64,000 nt of DNA, from positions 574,480-638,479 of the forward strand of contig NZ_BMNC01000004.1 of NCBI RefSeq assembly GCF_014646255.1, read 5' to 3'. The notes below the pieces were generated by a model. The model did no database searches and was not told where the DNA came from. It was given only the letters and a program-made list of their open reading frames with translations. Shown here one piece after another: positions 16,521-25,037 of this stretch. Within the stretch, counting starts at the first letter, position 1. Every line of letters starts with the position of its first letter. Source of the DNA: Lentzea pudingi (lineage in GTDB: Bacteria; Actinomycetota; Actinomycetes; Mycobacteriales; Pseudonocardiaceae). The position numbers and the translations under genes are program-made.

Positions 16521-17414
16521 CTACTTGACGTCGAGACGGCCGGTGGGACCGAGGTCCTCGGCCTGCGCCTGCTTCCACGCGAGTCCGTCGACCCCGAGGG
16601 CGTCGCGCAGGAACGCCCACGCCACCCGCCGGATCAACGCGACGCGTTCGGGGCTCTCATCGGTCGTATCCGTGGCGTTGTAGCCGTGGATGCCGCCGAG
16701 CGAGTGCTCGCCGCCGGACAGGGTGAGCAGCGCGCGGGCGCCGGGGCCGTGGTGGAAGACGTCGGTGAACCAGTCGGGGCCGCGAGTGCTGAGCATGGAC
16801 TGGTCCGCGTCACCCGCGACGACGAGGAACGGCGTGGTCAGCCGCTCGAAGTCCGGCGACATGAACGAGCCGAAGTTGTCCCGCGCGAACGGCGTCAGCT
16901 CGTTGCCGCCGAAGCCGGTCGCGGCGAAGAGCACACCGGCCTTCACGCGGCTGTCGGACAGATCGGGCCCCGGCTGCCCGTCCGCGTCGAGGACACGGGC
17001 GCCGAGGAGCATGCCCACGGTCTGCGCGCCCCAGGAGTGGCCCGCGACGGCGATGCGGTCCAGGGAGGCGCGGCCGGCCAGTCCGGGGACGGCGGCGAGC
17101 AGGTTCTCCAGTTCGTCGAGCACCCGTTGGACGTCCTGCACGCGGAACCGCGAGATGTCCGGGTAGCGGGGGTCCGCGGGCGTGAGGCCCAGGGTGCGCG
17201 AGTCGAGGAACGTCGGCTGGACGACCACGAACCCGTTGGCCGCCCAAAAGTCCACGAGCGGGTCGTAGTAGGTCATCGACCCGCCGAAACCGTGAGCCAG
17301 CACGACGATCGGGAGGTCGGAGCCGGTGACCGGCGCGGACACGCGCACTTGAAGGTCGTCGCCGCGGTCCGGTGCAGGCAGGACGACCGGCTTGACGCTG
17401 ATGATTCCGGGCAT
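16521..17414 (-). CDS. alpha/beta hydrolase (chlorophyllase / PAF-acetylhydrolase-like)
   Basis: 297 aa. LPIVVLAHGFGGSMTYYDP is the oxyanion-hole strand, AVAGHSWGAQT the nucleophile elbow, and SGGEHSLGG carries the catalytic His. No signal peptide is seen from ATG 17414, which has GGGGA upstream. A divergent TetR gene with two operator-like sites in the shared promoter suggests that its substrate or a related compound induces it. Probably an esterase or lipase-like enzyme; the substrate is unknown. Confidence 0.85.
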   Translation of the reverse strand: MPGIISVKPVVLPAPDRGDDLQVRVSAPVTGSDLPIVVLAHGFGGSMTYYDPLVDFWAANGFVVVQPTFLDSRTLGLTPADPRYPDISRFRVQDVQRVLDELENLLAAVPGLAGRASLDRIAVAGHSWGAQTVGMLLGARVLDADGQPGPDLSDSRVKAGVLFAATGFGGNELTPFARDNFGSFMSPDFERLTTPFLVVAGDADQSMLSTRGPDWFTDVFHHGPGARALLTLSGGEHSLGGIHGYNATDTTDESPERVALIRRVAWAFLRDALGVDGLAWKQAQAEDLGPTGRLDVK

Positions 17415-17459
17415 GGCAAATATCCCCAAGTGAGGAGGAGAGGCTGTTAAGCTCCTAAC

Positions 17460-17495
17460 CGGAGCGCAGTTCCGAATATACGGAGCAGTGTTCCG
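17460..17495. promoter_or_regulatory. paired TetR operators between hydrolase and tetR
   Basis: Two 15-bp imperfect palindromes, CGGAGCGCAGTTCCG (17460-17474) and CGGAGCAGTGTTCCG (17481-17495). Their centres are 21 bp apart, two helical turns. AATATA between them may be part of a -10. Two dimers could bind on the same DNA face. Confidence 0.65.
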
Positions 17496-17530
17496 CTTTG
17501 GCAAGTGCCGTGGTGGAGAGGAGTGCCCGC

Positions 17531-18109
17531 GTGGGTGCAGGGGAGTCGGCGACCGCGAAGCGGGCGGACGCGCGGCGGAACGAGAAAGCGCTGCTCGACG
17601 CCGCTGCGGCGGTGTTCGTCACCGACGGGGTGGACGCGCCGGTGCGTCGCATCGCCGCCGAGGCCGGTGTCGGCATGGGGACGATCTACCGGCACTTCCC
17701 GACGCGCGCGGACCTGGTCGTGGCCGTGTACCGGCACCAGATCGACGCGTGCGCTGAGGCCGGGCCCGCTCTGCTCGCGTCGGCGGAGTCGCCGTTCGCC
17801 GCGCTGCGGGACTGGGTGGACCTCTTCGTGGACTTCCTCGTGACCAAGCACGGCCTCGCCGCCGCGAGTCGCAACGACCCCGAGGGCTTCAGCGCCCTGC
17901 ACGGGCTCTTCCTCGACCGGCTCCTGCCGGTGCTCACCGAGATCCTCGACGCGGCGCGCGAAGCCGGTGAGATCAGGACGGGCATCCCGCCCCTGCACCT
18001 GCTCCGCGCGATCGGCGACATCTGCGCGGGGGCCGAAGGCGCCGGCCCCGGCTACGACGCGAGGATGGCCATCGGCCTACTGCTCGACGGGTGCCGATAC
18101 CTCGGCTGA
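17531..18109 (+). CDS. TetR-family transcriptional regulator
   Basis: 192 aa from GTG 17531 (GAGAGGAG upstream). Helix-turn-helix AAVFVTDGVDAPVRRIAAEAGVGMGTIYRHFPTRADLV near residues 22-62; the C-terminal part is the ligand-binding and dimerisation domain. Divergent from the alpha/beta hydrolase, with two palindromes between, so likely an autoregulated local repressor. Its 3' end overlaps the opposite-strand DUF397 gene by 33 bp. Confidence 0.9.
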   Translation: MGAGESATAKRADARRNEKALLDAAAAVFVTDGVDAPVRRIAAEAGVGMGTIYRHFPTRADLVVAVYRHQIDACAEAGPALLASAESPFAALRDWVDLFVDFLVTKHGLAAASRNDPEGFSALHGLFLDRLLPVLTEILDAAREAGEIRTGIPPLHLLRAIGDICAGAEGAGPGYDARMAIGLLLDGCRYLG

Positions 18110-18256
18110 CGTCATCTTCAAGAACGCCGACCAGGCTTCGGCCGAGACGGGCAGATGGGTGGCGGGCGCCTTGCTGTCCCGGATGCCGGTTCCACGGCCG
18201 ATCTCGACGCAGTTGTTGCCATCGCCGCTGTAGCTGCTCTTGCGCCAGTTGGTCAT
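18077..18256 (-). CDS. DUF397 small protein
   Basis: 59 aa, read directly from the minus strand: starts MTNWRKSSYSGDGNNCVEIG and ends VSAPVEQ. WRKSSYSxxxNNCVE and the later IRDSK segment define DUF397, a small actinobacterial family almost always paired with an upstream XRE/DUF5753 gene. The ATG overlaps the XRE stop (ATGA). Such pairs are numerous in Streptomyces and relatives, and some affect development and antibiotic production; a toxin-antitoxin-like or regulator/partner role has been proposed. Its end lies antisense over the tetR 3' end. Confidence 0.88.
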   Translation of the reverse strand: MTNWRKSSYSGDGNNCVEIGRGTGIRDSKAPATHLPVSAEAWSAFLKMTSAEVSAPVEQ

Positions 18257-19089
18257 TGGAGACCCTCCAAGATGCTGTTGATCACCGCCCTAGATTCTTC
18301 CTCATCCAAGGCGACGCCTGCGAGGTCCTTCAGGATGTTCTCGTAGGTGTCGACGGTTTCCTTGTCGTCGAAGAACAAGCAGCAGCGGACGCTCTCGATG
18401 TACACGACCGGCGGGTACTTCGAGAATTTCATAAGCCGGAAGTCACCCGACGTACCCGCGTGCATACCCGCCGACCTCGGGACGATGCGGATGCTGATGT
18501 ACTTGCGCACCGACAGTCGCAGCAGGTGTGCGAGCTGCTCGCGCCACACCTCGGTGCCCCCGACCGGAAGCCACAGCGCCTGCTCGTGGATGTAGAAAGT
18601 GAACGACCGGCTGTATTCGAGGATCTCCGCCCTGGCCGCGCGTGCGGCGACGGTCTTCGGGATGTTCTCCTCCGAGACCGTCTGGGCTTTAGCGGTGACG
18701 GCCTGGATGTACTCGAAGATCTGGAGCAGGCCCGGCACGAGGATCATCGACCAGTCGATGATCTCGATGGCCTCCTGCTCCTGGTTGATCAGCGTGCGCA
18801 CCTGGTCCGGCACGCCGTCGTCGGTGAACTGCGCGTAGAAGCTCCCCGACTCGCGGAACAGGGCCTGCAGGCGCTCGCGTTCTTCGAGTGGTGTGCGGCA
18901 GTAGGCGAGCAGGGTGGCGACTTCCAACTCGTTGACCCCGCCCTTGCCGGCGAGCATGTCGGACAGTTTGGCCTCCTGCCAGCCGAGCAGCTCGGCGAGC
19001 CTGCGCTGGATGAGTCCGGTGCTCTCTACGGCAGCGCGGACACCGTTGCCGAACTCGCGGCCCACCACGCTGGACGATCTCTTGGGCAT
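18253..19089 (-). CDS. XRE-family regulator with DUF5753 domain
   Basis: 278 aa. N-terminal helix-turn-helix (GNGVRAAVESTGLIQRRLAELLGWQEAKLSDMLAGKGG). The long C-terminal domain includes IIDWSMILVPGLLQIFEYIQAV and IRIVPRSAGMHAGTSGDFRLMKF, the standard DUF5753 pattern. Start ATG 19089 gives MPKRSSSVVGREFGNGVR. Coupled to the DUF397 gene by a 4-bp overlap. Targets are unknown. Confidence 0.9.
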   Translation of the reverse strand: MPKRSSSVVGREFGNGVRAAVESTGLIQRRLAELLGWQEAKLSDMLAGKGGVNELEVATLLAYCRTPLEERERLQALFRESGSFYAQFTDDGVPDQVRTLINQEQEAIEIIDWSMILVPGLLQIFEYIQAVTAKAQTVSEENIPKTVAARAARAEILEYSRSFTFYIHEQALWLPVGGTEVWREQLAHLLRLSVRKYISIRIVPRSAGMHAGTSGDFRLMKFSKYPPVVYIESVRCCLFFDDKETVDTYENILKDLAGVALDEEESRAVINSILEGLQ

Positions 19090-19216
19090 GGACGGACGGT
19101 AGGGGCAGCGACCGCGAATCCTCCATCGTTTCCGGCCAAATCTGCCTGAAGGTGGGAGTCTTGGACCAGCTCCAAGCAGGCATAAGGCGCCGGGAGGGTG
19201 CCGTAGGCTGGGTGCC

Positions 19217-19717
19217 GTGCTTTCCGACGAAGACATCGAACTACGGGCGCGGCTGCTGTCCGCGGCCGACCGGTTCGGCCACACGAACATCGTTGTGAAC
19301 CCGGACGCCGAGGGGCCGGGGTACGTGTTCTCGGTGGGGGCCTGGCGGCGGTTCGGCGTGGCCGAGGCGGTCGTCATCGGGCTGCCGCAGGGCATGGGCG
19401 AGAACTTGATCAACCTGTACGTGCGGCGGGCCAGCGAGGGTGAGCGGTTCCAGCCGGGCAAGCTCTACGACGACTTCTTCGAAGGGGTGCCGGTCGCGTT
19501 CGAGCGGGTCTACAAGGGGTTCTACCCGGAGTTCTTCGGGAGCGCCTACCTGCTCTACGACGGGTCGGACTTCGCGGCCGTGCAGATCATCGTGCCGACG
19601 CCGCAGGGGCAGTGGCCGTGGCAGCCGGACGCGCCGGCGGGGTTCGGCGACCACCAGATGATCCTCACGGAGAGCGGTCTGCCGGAGAGTTGGACGCCGG
19701 GGGTCACCGGGCCGTGA
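19217..19717 (+). CDS. DUF4262-type protein, function unknown
   Basis: 166 aa soluble protein. The N-terminal half (FGHTNIVVNPDAEGPGYVFSVGAWRRFGVAEAVVIGLPQG) matches my recollection of the DUF4262 pattern, in which a conserved Tyr-x-Phe-Ser-x-Gly segment is typical. No catalytic residues are known to me. GTG 19217 start. The stop overlaps the following acetyltransferase as GTGA, so the two are one operon. Confidence 0.72.
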   Translation: MLSDEDIELRARLLSAADRFGHTNIVVNPDAEGPGYVFSVGAWRRFGVAEAVVIGLPQGMGENLINLYVRRASEGERFQPGKLYDDFFEGVPVAFERVYKGFYPEFFGSAYLLYDGSDFAAVQIIVPTPQGQWPWQPDAPAGFGDHQMILTESGLPESWTPGVTGP

Positions 19718-20208
19718 GCGTCCACATCGGAGGGTTGACGCCGGAGCACGCCGGTGAGGTCATGACGATCCAGCGGGCCGCGTACCTCCAGGAGGCCAGG
19801 AGGTACGGCGCGTGGGACCTGCCGCCGCTGGTCGAGACGCTCGACGAGATCCGCGGCCACCTCGGTGACGGCACGCCCGCGTTCGGGGCGTTCGACGGGG
19901 CGCGGCTGATCGGCTCGGTGCGCAGCCGGGTCGACGGCGACCGGATGGAGGTCGCCCGGTTGTCGGTCGCCCCCGACGTGCAGGGCGGCGGGGTCGGGCG
20001 CCTGCTGCTGCGGGCGATCAGCGAGCGGACGCCCGAAAAGGTGCAGGTCGTCTGGCTGTTCACCGGGGCCGAGAGCGACGGGAACATCAGGTTCTACGAG
20101 AGCGCCGGGTTCGTCCGCGTGAGCGAGCACCTCGACGCGGTCGGGATCAAGTGCGTGACGTTGGAACAAAAGCTCCGAAAACGTTGTCCGGAAGTCGTTG
20201 TCCGCTGA
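19714..20208 (+). CDS. GNAT-family N-acetyltransferase
   Basis: 164 aa. The acetyl-CoA pyrophosphate loop VAPDVQGGGVGRLLL follows strand 4 (MEVARLSVAP), and IRFYESAGFVRVSE is the C-terminal GNAT motif. It transfers acetyl from acetyl-CoA to an unknown amine. Translationally coupled to the DUF4262 gene. Confidence 0.88.
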   Translation: MSVHIGGLTPEHAGEVMTIQRAAYLQEARRYGAWDLPPLVETLDEIRGHLGDGTPAFGAFDGARLIGSVRSRVDGDRMEVARLSVAPDVQGGGVGRLLLRAISERTPEKVQVVWLFTGAESDGNIRFYESAGFVRVSEHLDAVGIKCVTLEQKLRKRCPEVVVR

Positions 20209-20298
20209 TCGAGCTACGACACCGGACAACGATCTACCTGTAGAAATGCGGTGCGACCAACGGTCCGGGGGGATCCGGGGGTCGCGGCCGGGGGAGGA

Positions 20299-20344
20299 AC
20301 GCCCCGCCTCGCAGGAATTGCAGGGGGATGCGAAGCGGGGCGTT
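20299..20344. terminator. bidirectional terminator between GNAT and DinB-type genes
   Basis: AACGCCCCGC / GCGGGGCGTT stem extended by CTCGC/GCGAA, with a T run on the plus strand, placed between convergent genes. Just upstream, repeated CGTTGTCCG and inverted CGGACAACG copies (20181-20232) may form another structure. Confidence 0.7.
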
Positions 20345-20368
20345 TCGGCAGACCTGGTCCAGCAGCCG

Positions 20369-20932
20369 TCAGGGCTTACGTCCCAGGAGTCCGATCAGTC
20401 GTGTCTGGTCGTCCGCGTCCGGCGCCACCGGGACGGCCGAGTCGAACATCGACGACCCGCCCCACTCGTCGATGTTGCGCTCGACGTAGGCCAGCACCGC
20501 CGACGCCAGGCCGGGGTCGATCCGCTCGTCCGCGCCGATCGAGCGCGCCAGGTCCCAGGCGTGGACCGCGAGGTCCGTGGTCATCTGCCAGCAGTACTCC
20601 TCGGCGTCGAGCTTCCCGGACGACACCGTCACGGGTTTCGCCAGCGCGTGCGGCCCGAGCCACGCCTCGCGCGCCGCCGCGGCCGCCACGACCCAGGACA
20701 CGAGCGGGTCGTCGCCGAGGTTGTCGTGGTCGAACCGGTCGCCGACCTGTTTCGCCGTGCAGCCGGCGAGCAACTCTGGTGCCCAGAGCTGTTCGTAGAC
20801 CAGGTGCCCGACGAGGTCTCTGACCGACCACTCCCGGCAGGGGGTGCCGAGCGACCACTGGTCGGGTGCGATCTCCCGCACCCGCCGGTCGAACTCCGTC
20901 ATGGCCATGCCGTGCGCCTGGATCAAGTCCAT
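20369..20932 (-). CDS. TIGR03086-type metal-binding DinB-like protein
   Basis: 187 aa. The N-terminal helix FDRRVREIAPDQWSLGTPCREWSVRDLVGHLV carries the first His of the DinB/MDMPI metal site, and MTTDLAVHAWDLARSIG carries the other. In actinobacteria this fold includes mycothiol-dependent enzymes, so a thiol-dependent transferase or isomerase role is plausible but unproven. No ribosome-binding site is seen before ATG 20932, which may be a leaderless start. Confidence 0.8.
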   Translation of the reverse strand: MDLIQAHGMAMTEFDRRVREIAPDQWSLGTPCREWSVRDLVGHLVYEQLWAPELLAGCTAKQVGDRFDHDNLGDDPLVSWVVAAAAAREAWLGPHALAKPVTVSSGKLDAEEYCWQMTTDLAVHAWDLARSIGADERIDPGLASAVLAYVERNIDEWGGSSMFDSAVPVAPDADDQTRLIGLLGRKP

Positions 20933-21076
20933 CGGTGTAGTGCATTCAAATCCTGCTCGAGTGCGCACCCTGGCATGAGAGCTGGGCCACTCGGACGCAA
21001 CCCGATTTGCTAGCCGTACACGCGTTCGGCGTAATCTCAACCGAATCCGCCGTGACATCGTTGACACGAGAGGACG

Positions 21077-22552
21077 ATGACTGTGAGCGCTCCAAGCGCC
21101 AGCATCTCCGCGCAGGACAAGGGATTCTTCGGGCACCCCCGAGGCCTGTCCACGCTGTTCTTCACCGAACTCTGGGAACGGTTCTCGTTCTACGGGATGA
21201 AGGCCATCCTCGGCCTCTACCTGTGGACAGCCGTGTCCGAGGGCGGCCTCGGCGTCGACAAGGCGCTCGCCCTGTCGATCGTCGCCATCTACGGCACGGC
21301 GGTCTACATGTCCGGCGTCGCGGGCGGCTGGCTGGCCGACCGCGTCTGGGGCGGGCAGCGGTCGACGTTCAACGGCGGCGTGCTGATCATGTGCGGCCAC
21401 ATCGCGCTGGCCCTGCCGATCGGCATCACCGGTGTCTACCTCGGCCTGATCTTCATCGTCTTCGGCACGGGCCTGCTCAAGCCGAACATCTCGACCGTCG
21501 TCGGCGGCCTCTACGACCGCGACGACACGCGTCGGGACGCCGGCTTCACGGTCTTCTACATGGCGATCAACATCGGCGGCTTCGTCTCGCCGTTGATCAC
21601 CGGAGCGCTCGCGGACGGCATCGGCTTCCACGCCGGGTTCGCCGTCGCCGCGATCGGCATGGCGGCCGGCCTCATCCAGTACCGGCTGGGCCGCAAGCAC
21701 CTGCGCGGTTCGGCCGCCGTGGCGCCGAACCCGTTGCACCCGCAGGAGAAGGGCCGCGTCTACGGCCTCATCGCCCTGATCGCGGTCGTGATCGCCGGGC
21801 TCGGCGTCGTCTCGTACCTGCTCGGTGGCGTCGAGGGCGTCATCCTGATGATCAGCATCATGTCGATCGTCCTGCCGATCACGTACTTCACCGTCATGTA
21901 CCGCAGCAAGAAGACGCTGCCGACGGAGAAGCCGCGCGTCCTCGCGTACATCCCGCTGTTCGTCGCGGCGGCGATGTTCTGGCTGATCTTCGAGCAGAGC
22001 GCGTCGGTCATCGCGGAGTTCGCCGACTCGCACGTCGACAACCACGTGTTCGGCTGGGAGTTCCCGGTCGCCTGGTTCCAGTCGATCAACCCGATCATGA
22101 TCATCGCGCTGGCGCCGGTGTTCGCGTGGCTGTGGCTGAAGCTCAAGGACCGCGCGCCGTCCACGCCGCGCAAGTTCGCCGGCGCACTCGTGCTCGTCGG
22201 CCTGTCGTTCGTGCTCATGTACTTCGCGAGCAACTCGGCCGCCGACGGCAAGGTGACGCCGCTGTGGCTCGTGGCGATGTTCCTGATCATGACCGCGGGT
22301 GAGCTCATGCTCTCGCCGGTCGGCCTGTCGGTCACGACGAAGCTGGCGCCCAAGGCGTTCGCGTCGCAGACGATGAGCCTGTGGTTCCTCGCGGTCTCGG
22401 CCGGTACCGGTGTGGCCGCGCAGCTCGTGAAGTTCTACACGACGAGCCCCTCGGCGTACTTCTTCACGCTGGGCGGCGCGGCGATCGTCCTCGGTGTCGC
22501 GCTCGCGGTGGCGGCTCCGGCGATCAAGAAGCTGATGGCCGGCGTCGAATAG
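21077..22552 (+). CDS. POT/PTR2-family proton-dependent peptide transporter
   Basis: 491 aa with 12-14 membrane helices. FFTELWERFSFYGMKAILGLYL contains the ExxERFxYYG motif that couples protons to di/tripeptide uptake; FGTGLLKPNISTVVGGLY and FYMAINIGGFVSPLITGAL are the PTR2 signatures. Start ATG 21077 with GAGAGGACG upstream. Single gene followed by a long hairpin. Confidence 0.94.
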   Translation: MTVSAPSASISAQDKGFFGHPRGLSTLFFTELWERFSFYGMKAILGLYLWTAVSEGGLGVDKALALSIVAIYGTAVYMSGVAGGWLADRVWGGQRSTFNGGVLIMCGHIALALPIGITGVYLGLIFIVFGTGLLKPNISTVVGGLYDRDDTRRDAGFTVFYMAINIGGFVSPLITGALADGIGFHAGFAVAAIGMAAGLIQYRLGRKHLRGSAAVAPNPLHPQEKGRVYGLIALIAVVIAGLGVVSYLLGGVEGVILMISIMSIVLPITYFTVMYRSKKTLPTEKPRVLAYIPLFVAAAMFWLIFEQSASVIAEFADSHVDNHVFGWEFPVAWFQSINPIMIIALAPVFAWLWLKLKDRAPSTPRKFAGALVLVGLSFVLMYFASNSAADGKVTPLWLVAMFLIMTAGELMLSPVGLSVTTKLAPKAFASQTMSLWFLAVSAGTGVAAQLVKFYTTSPSAYFFTLGGAAIVLGVALAVAAPAIKKLMAGVE

Positions 22553-22567
22553 GGCCTGAGACAAGGT

Positions 22568-22612
22568 GAGAGGGAGGCCCGTCGCGGCGGCGGTGCGGCG
22601 GGTCTCCCTCTC
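22568..22612. terminator. hairpin after the peptide transporter gene
   Basis: 18-bp stem GAGAGGGAGGCCCGTCGC / GCGGCGGGTCTCCCTCTC with two G-U pairs and a 9-nt loop, between convergent genes. No real U tract. Confidence 0.7.
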
Positions 22613-22715
22613 GCTTCTAAGAATGCCTTACGCAGATGTGTCATTGGGGCACGAACATTGCTCCACGCGGGTGAAGTCGAGCACTCGTCGCAACAAAATT
22701 CGCCCCAGGTCAGCA

Positions 22716-23996
22716 TTAGTTCACTGCGAGTGACCGTTCGGTTTCGCCGGCTCGTACCGGAAGTCGCAACGCGCCGCGGATGAGCTTGGACTTGCGACGC
22801 GTCACCGGGCCGTCCGCCGCGAGGTTGGGGAAGCGCTTGAAGAGCTCGTGCAACGCCAGCGTGCCCTCGATGCGGCTCAGTCCCGCGCCGATGCAGTAGT
22901 GGATGCCCGCGCTGAACGCGAGGTGCTCACGCGCGTTGGACCGCGTCGGGTCGAACACCAGCGGGTTGTCGAAGACGCGCGGATCGCGGTTCGCCGCCGC
23001 CAGCATCAGCATGACCGGCATGCCCTTCGGCAGACTCACCCCGGCGAGTTCGAGGCGTTCCTTGGGCCAGCGGATCGTGTACTGCACGGGCGGGTCGAGC
23101 CGCAGCACCTCCTCGACGAACCCCTCGGCGTACTCGGGGCTCTGGGACAGCGGCGCGATCGTGTGCGGGTTCTCGAACGCCTTCAGCACGCCGTTGCTGA
23201 TCAGGTTGACCGTCGTCTCGAAGCCCGCGAAGAGCAACAACCCCGTGGTGGCAACGAGATCCTCGCGGCTGAGGTCGTGGTGCTCCTGGACGAGGTGGCT
23301 GACGATGTCGTCCTGGGGGTTGCGGCGGCGTTCGTCGATCAGCACGTCGATGAAGTCGTTGTACTCGATGATCGTGGCGTGCAGGTCCTTCAGCTGCTGG
23401 TGCGACCACACGCCGTCGAGCGTCTCGGCCAGCGAGCTTCCCCAGCGCGCGAACAGGTCCTTGTTCTCGTCCGGCACCCCGAGCAGGTCCGCGATGACCT
23501 GGATCGGCACCTGCGACGCGAACTCGCTGACGACGTCGAACCTGTCACCGAGCCGGTCGAGGTGGTCGGTCACGATCTTCTGGATGGACGCGGTGCGGTC
23601 CTTGAGCGCCCGCGGCGTGAAGAACGGCTGGACGAGCTTGCGAAGGCGCGTGTGGTCCGGCGGGTTCTTCATCAGGAACGAGTCCTGCACCGGGTTGACG
23701 ATCTTCTCGCCGTCCTTGACCAGCGTGATCGGCACCATCGACGCCTCGTCGAAGGTCGCGGTGACGAACCTGTTGTCCCGCAGCACCGAGTCGCAGATCT
23801 CGCGGCTCGGCGTGACGTACGCGCCCATGCGGCTGCGCACCATGTCGCCCTTCGCGCGCACCTTCTCGTACATCGCGTACGGGTCGCGGTGCGCCGGCGA
23901 GGCCATGACGCCCGCGTACGGGTCACCCATGAGTGCATAGCCGCGAACGAGCGTGCGCAGCGCGAAGAACTGGGCGGCGGTCTTCAGCGTGGACAT
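22716..23996 (-). CDS. cytochrome P450
   Basis: 426 aa soluble bacterial P450. The I-helix is LLLFAGFETTVN (Glu in place of the usual Asp), EEVLRLDPPVQ is the K-helix ExxR, and FSAGIHYCIGAGLSRIE carries the heme-ligand Cys (about residue 368). It oxidises an unknown small molecule using ferredoxin electrons; no ferredoxin gene is adjacent. A TetR gene begins just upstream on the same strand, and the two probably form a regulated pair. Confidence 0.95.
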   Translation of the reverse strand: MSTLKTAAQFFALRTLVRGYALMGDPYAGVMASPAHRDPYAMYEKVRAKGDMVRSRMGAYVTPSREICDSVLRDNRFVTATFDEASMVPITLVKDGEKIVNPVQDSFLMKNPPDHTRLRKLVQPFFTPRALKDRTASIQKIVTDHLDRLGDRFDVVSEFASQVPIQVIADLLGVPDENKDLFARWGSSLAETLDGVWSHQQLKDLHATIIEYNDFIDVLIDERRRNPQDDIVSHLVQEHHDLSREDLVATTGLLLFAGFETTVNLISNGVLKAFENPHTIAPLSQSPEYAEGFVEEVLRLDPPVQYTIRWPKERLELAGVSLPKGMPVMLMLAAANRDPRVFDNPLVFDPTRSNAREHLAFSAGIHYCIGAGLSRIEGTLALHELFKRFPNLAADGPVTRRKSKLIRGALRLPVRAGETERSLAVN

Positions 23997-24027
23997 GTGT
24001 CCACATTGAGGTTTGAGCTTCGAACTC

Positions 24028-24621
24028 TCAAGAGCTGCGACGGTGTCGCCGCACGGTTTCTTCCACCAGATCGAGTACCGGCTCCATGTCGTCGGCCGGC
24101 AACCCCATCGCGAGGTGCGAGACGAGACCCTCGAGGACCAGTTCGAGGAAGTTGGTCAGCACCGTCACGTCGACGTCGTCACGCAGGTTCCCAGCCTCGC
24201 GCTGACGGATGAGACGCTGCCGGGTCGCGGCCGTGAGCTGCTCGCTGCGCTCGGCCCACCGCGCCCGGAAGTCGGGGTCGGTGCGGAGGCGGCGGGAGAC
24301 TTCGAGGCGCGTGCCGAGCCAGTCGGCGGCGTGCTCCTCGGTCCGCTTCTCCGGCTCGTCGAGAAGATCGCGCATGACCTGGACGAGACCCTGCTCGGCG
24401 ACCACGTCCGCCATCCGGAGCGCATCGTCCTCGGCGAGAGCGAGGAAGAGCGACTCCTTGTCGCGGAAGTGGTGGAAAATCGCACCGCGAGAGAGGCTCG
24501 TGGCCTCTTCCAGACGGCGTACCGTGGCACCCTCGTAGCCGTGTCGCGCGAAACAGGCACGCGCACCGTCGAGGATCTGACGGCGGCGGGCGTCGAGGTG
24601 GTCCTGGCTCACCCTGGGCAC
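24028..24621 (-). CDS. TetR-family regulator, AcnR-like
   Basis: 197 aa from GTG 24621. The start PRVSQDHLDARRRQILDGAR and helix-turn-helix ATVRRLEEATSLSRGAIFHHFRDKESLF closely resemble AcnR, the aconitase repressor of corynebacteria and mycobacteria. Here, however, the neighbour is a P450 and not acn. A 24-bp perfect palindrome at 24653-24676, 31 bp before the start, is the likely operator. Its target may be itself and the P450 gene 31 bp downstream. Confidence 0.88.
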   Translation of the reverse strand: MPRVSQDHLDARRRQILDGARACFARHGYEGATVRRLEEATSLSRGAIFHHFRDKESLFLALAEDDALRMADVVAEQGLVQVMRDLLDEPEKRTEEHAADWLGTRLEVSRRLRTDPDFRARWAERSEQLTAATRQRLIRQREAGNLRDDVDVTVLTNFLELVLEGLVSHLAMGLPADDMEPVLDLVEETVRRHRRSS

Positions 24622-24652
24622 CGGTAGATGGTCGCAGGGAGCCGGTGGGAAA

Positions 24653-24676
24653 TCCAATCCGTACGTACGGATTGGA
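24653..24676. promoter_or_regulatory. 24-bp perfect palindrome, TetR operator candidate
   Basis: Half-site TCCAATCCGTAC is followed directly by its exact reverse complement. It sits 31 bp upstream of the TetR GTG, a normal place for autorepression. The central GTACGTAC recalls the GTAC-containing AcnR half-sites. Confidence 0.75.
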
Positions 24677-24775
24677 CAGGTCCATCTGTGTGATCTTCGA
24701 CCGTGATCCCTTTCGTGTGGATCATCGGGCGGGGCTGCGGGTGGGGGTGGGGTCTTGGCCATATCGTTTGGCGGC

Positions 24776-24928
24776 ATGGACACGCGGGAGATCGTCAAGC
24801 TGTCGGCGGTCGTTGAGCGGCTGGGGTGGCGGCGGCGTGAGTCCACGGGTGTGCATGTGGTGGATTTGTTGGTGAGTCGGAGGGTTTCGGATTTGATCTC
24901 GGCGTTGGCGGAGCATCGGGAACGTTGA
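24776..24928 (+). CDS. possible 50-aa protein, unknown
   Basis: An ATG frame encoding MDTREIVKLSAVVERLGW... and ending LISALAEHRER. It has an amphipathic, charged, helical look, and its codons are less GC-biased at third positions (GTGGATTTGTTGGTG) than those of neighbours. No clear ribosome-binding site and no recognised family. It could be a real small gene or a remnant of a transferred one. Confidence 0.35.
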   Translation: MDTREIVKLSAVVERLGWRRRESTGVHVVDLLVSRRVSDLISALAEHRER

Positions 24929-25037
24929 TGGTGCTGTTGCGTTGGCTGGTTGTCGCGTTCCAGCGGGGTTGGTCGCGTACCTGGGGCACGGTTGCCTTGC
25001 GAGGGTGGTCCGGCGGGTCATGACGGATCAAGGGGCT

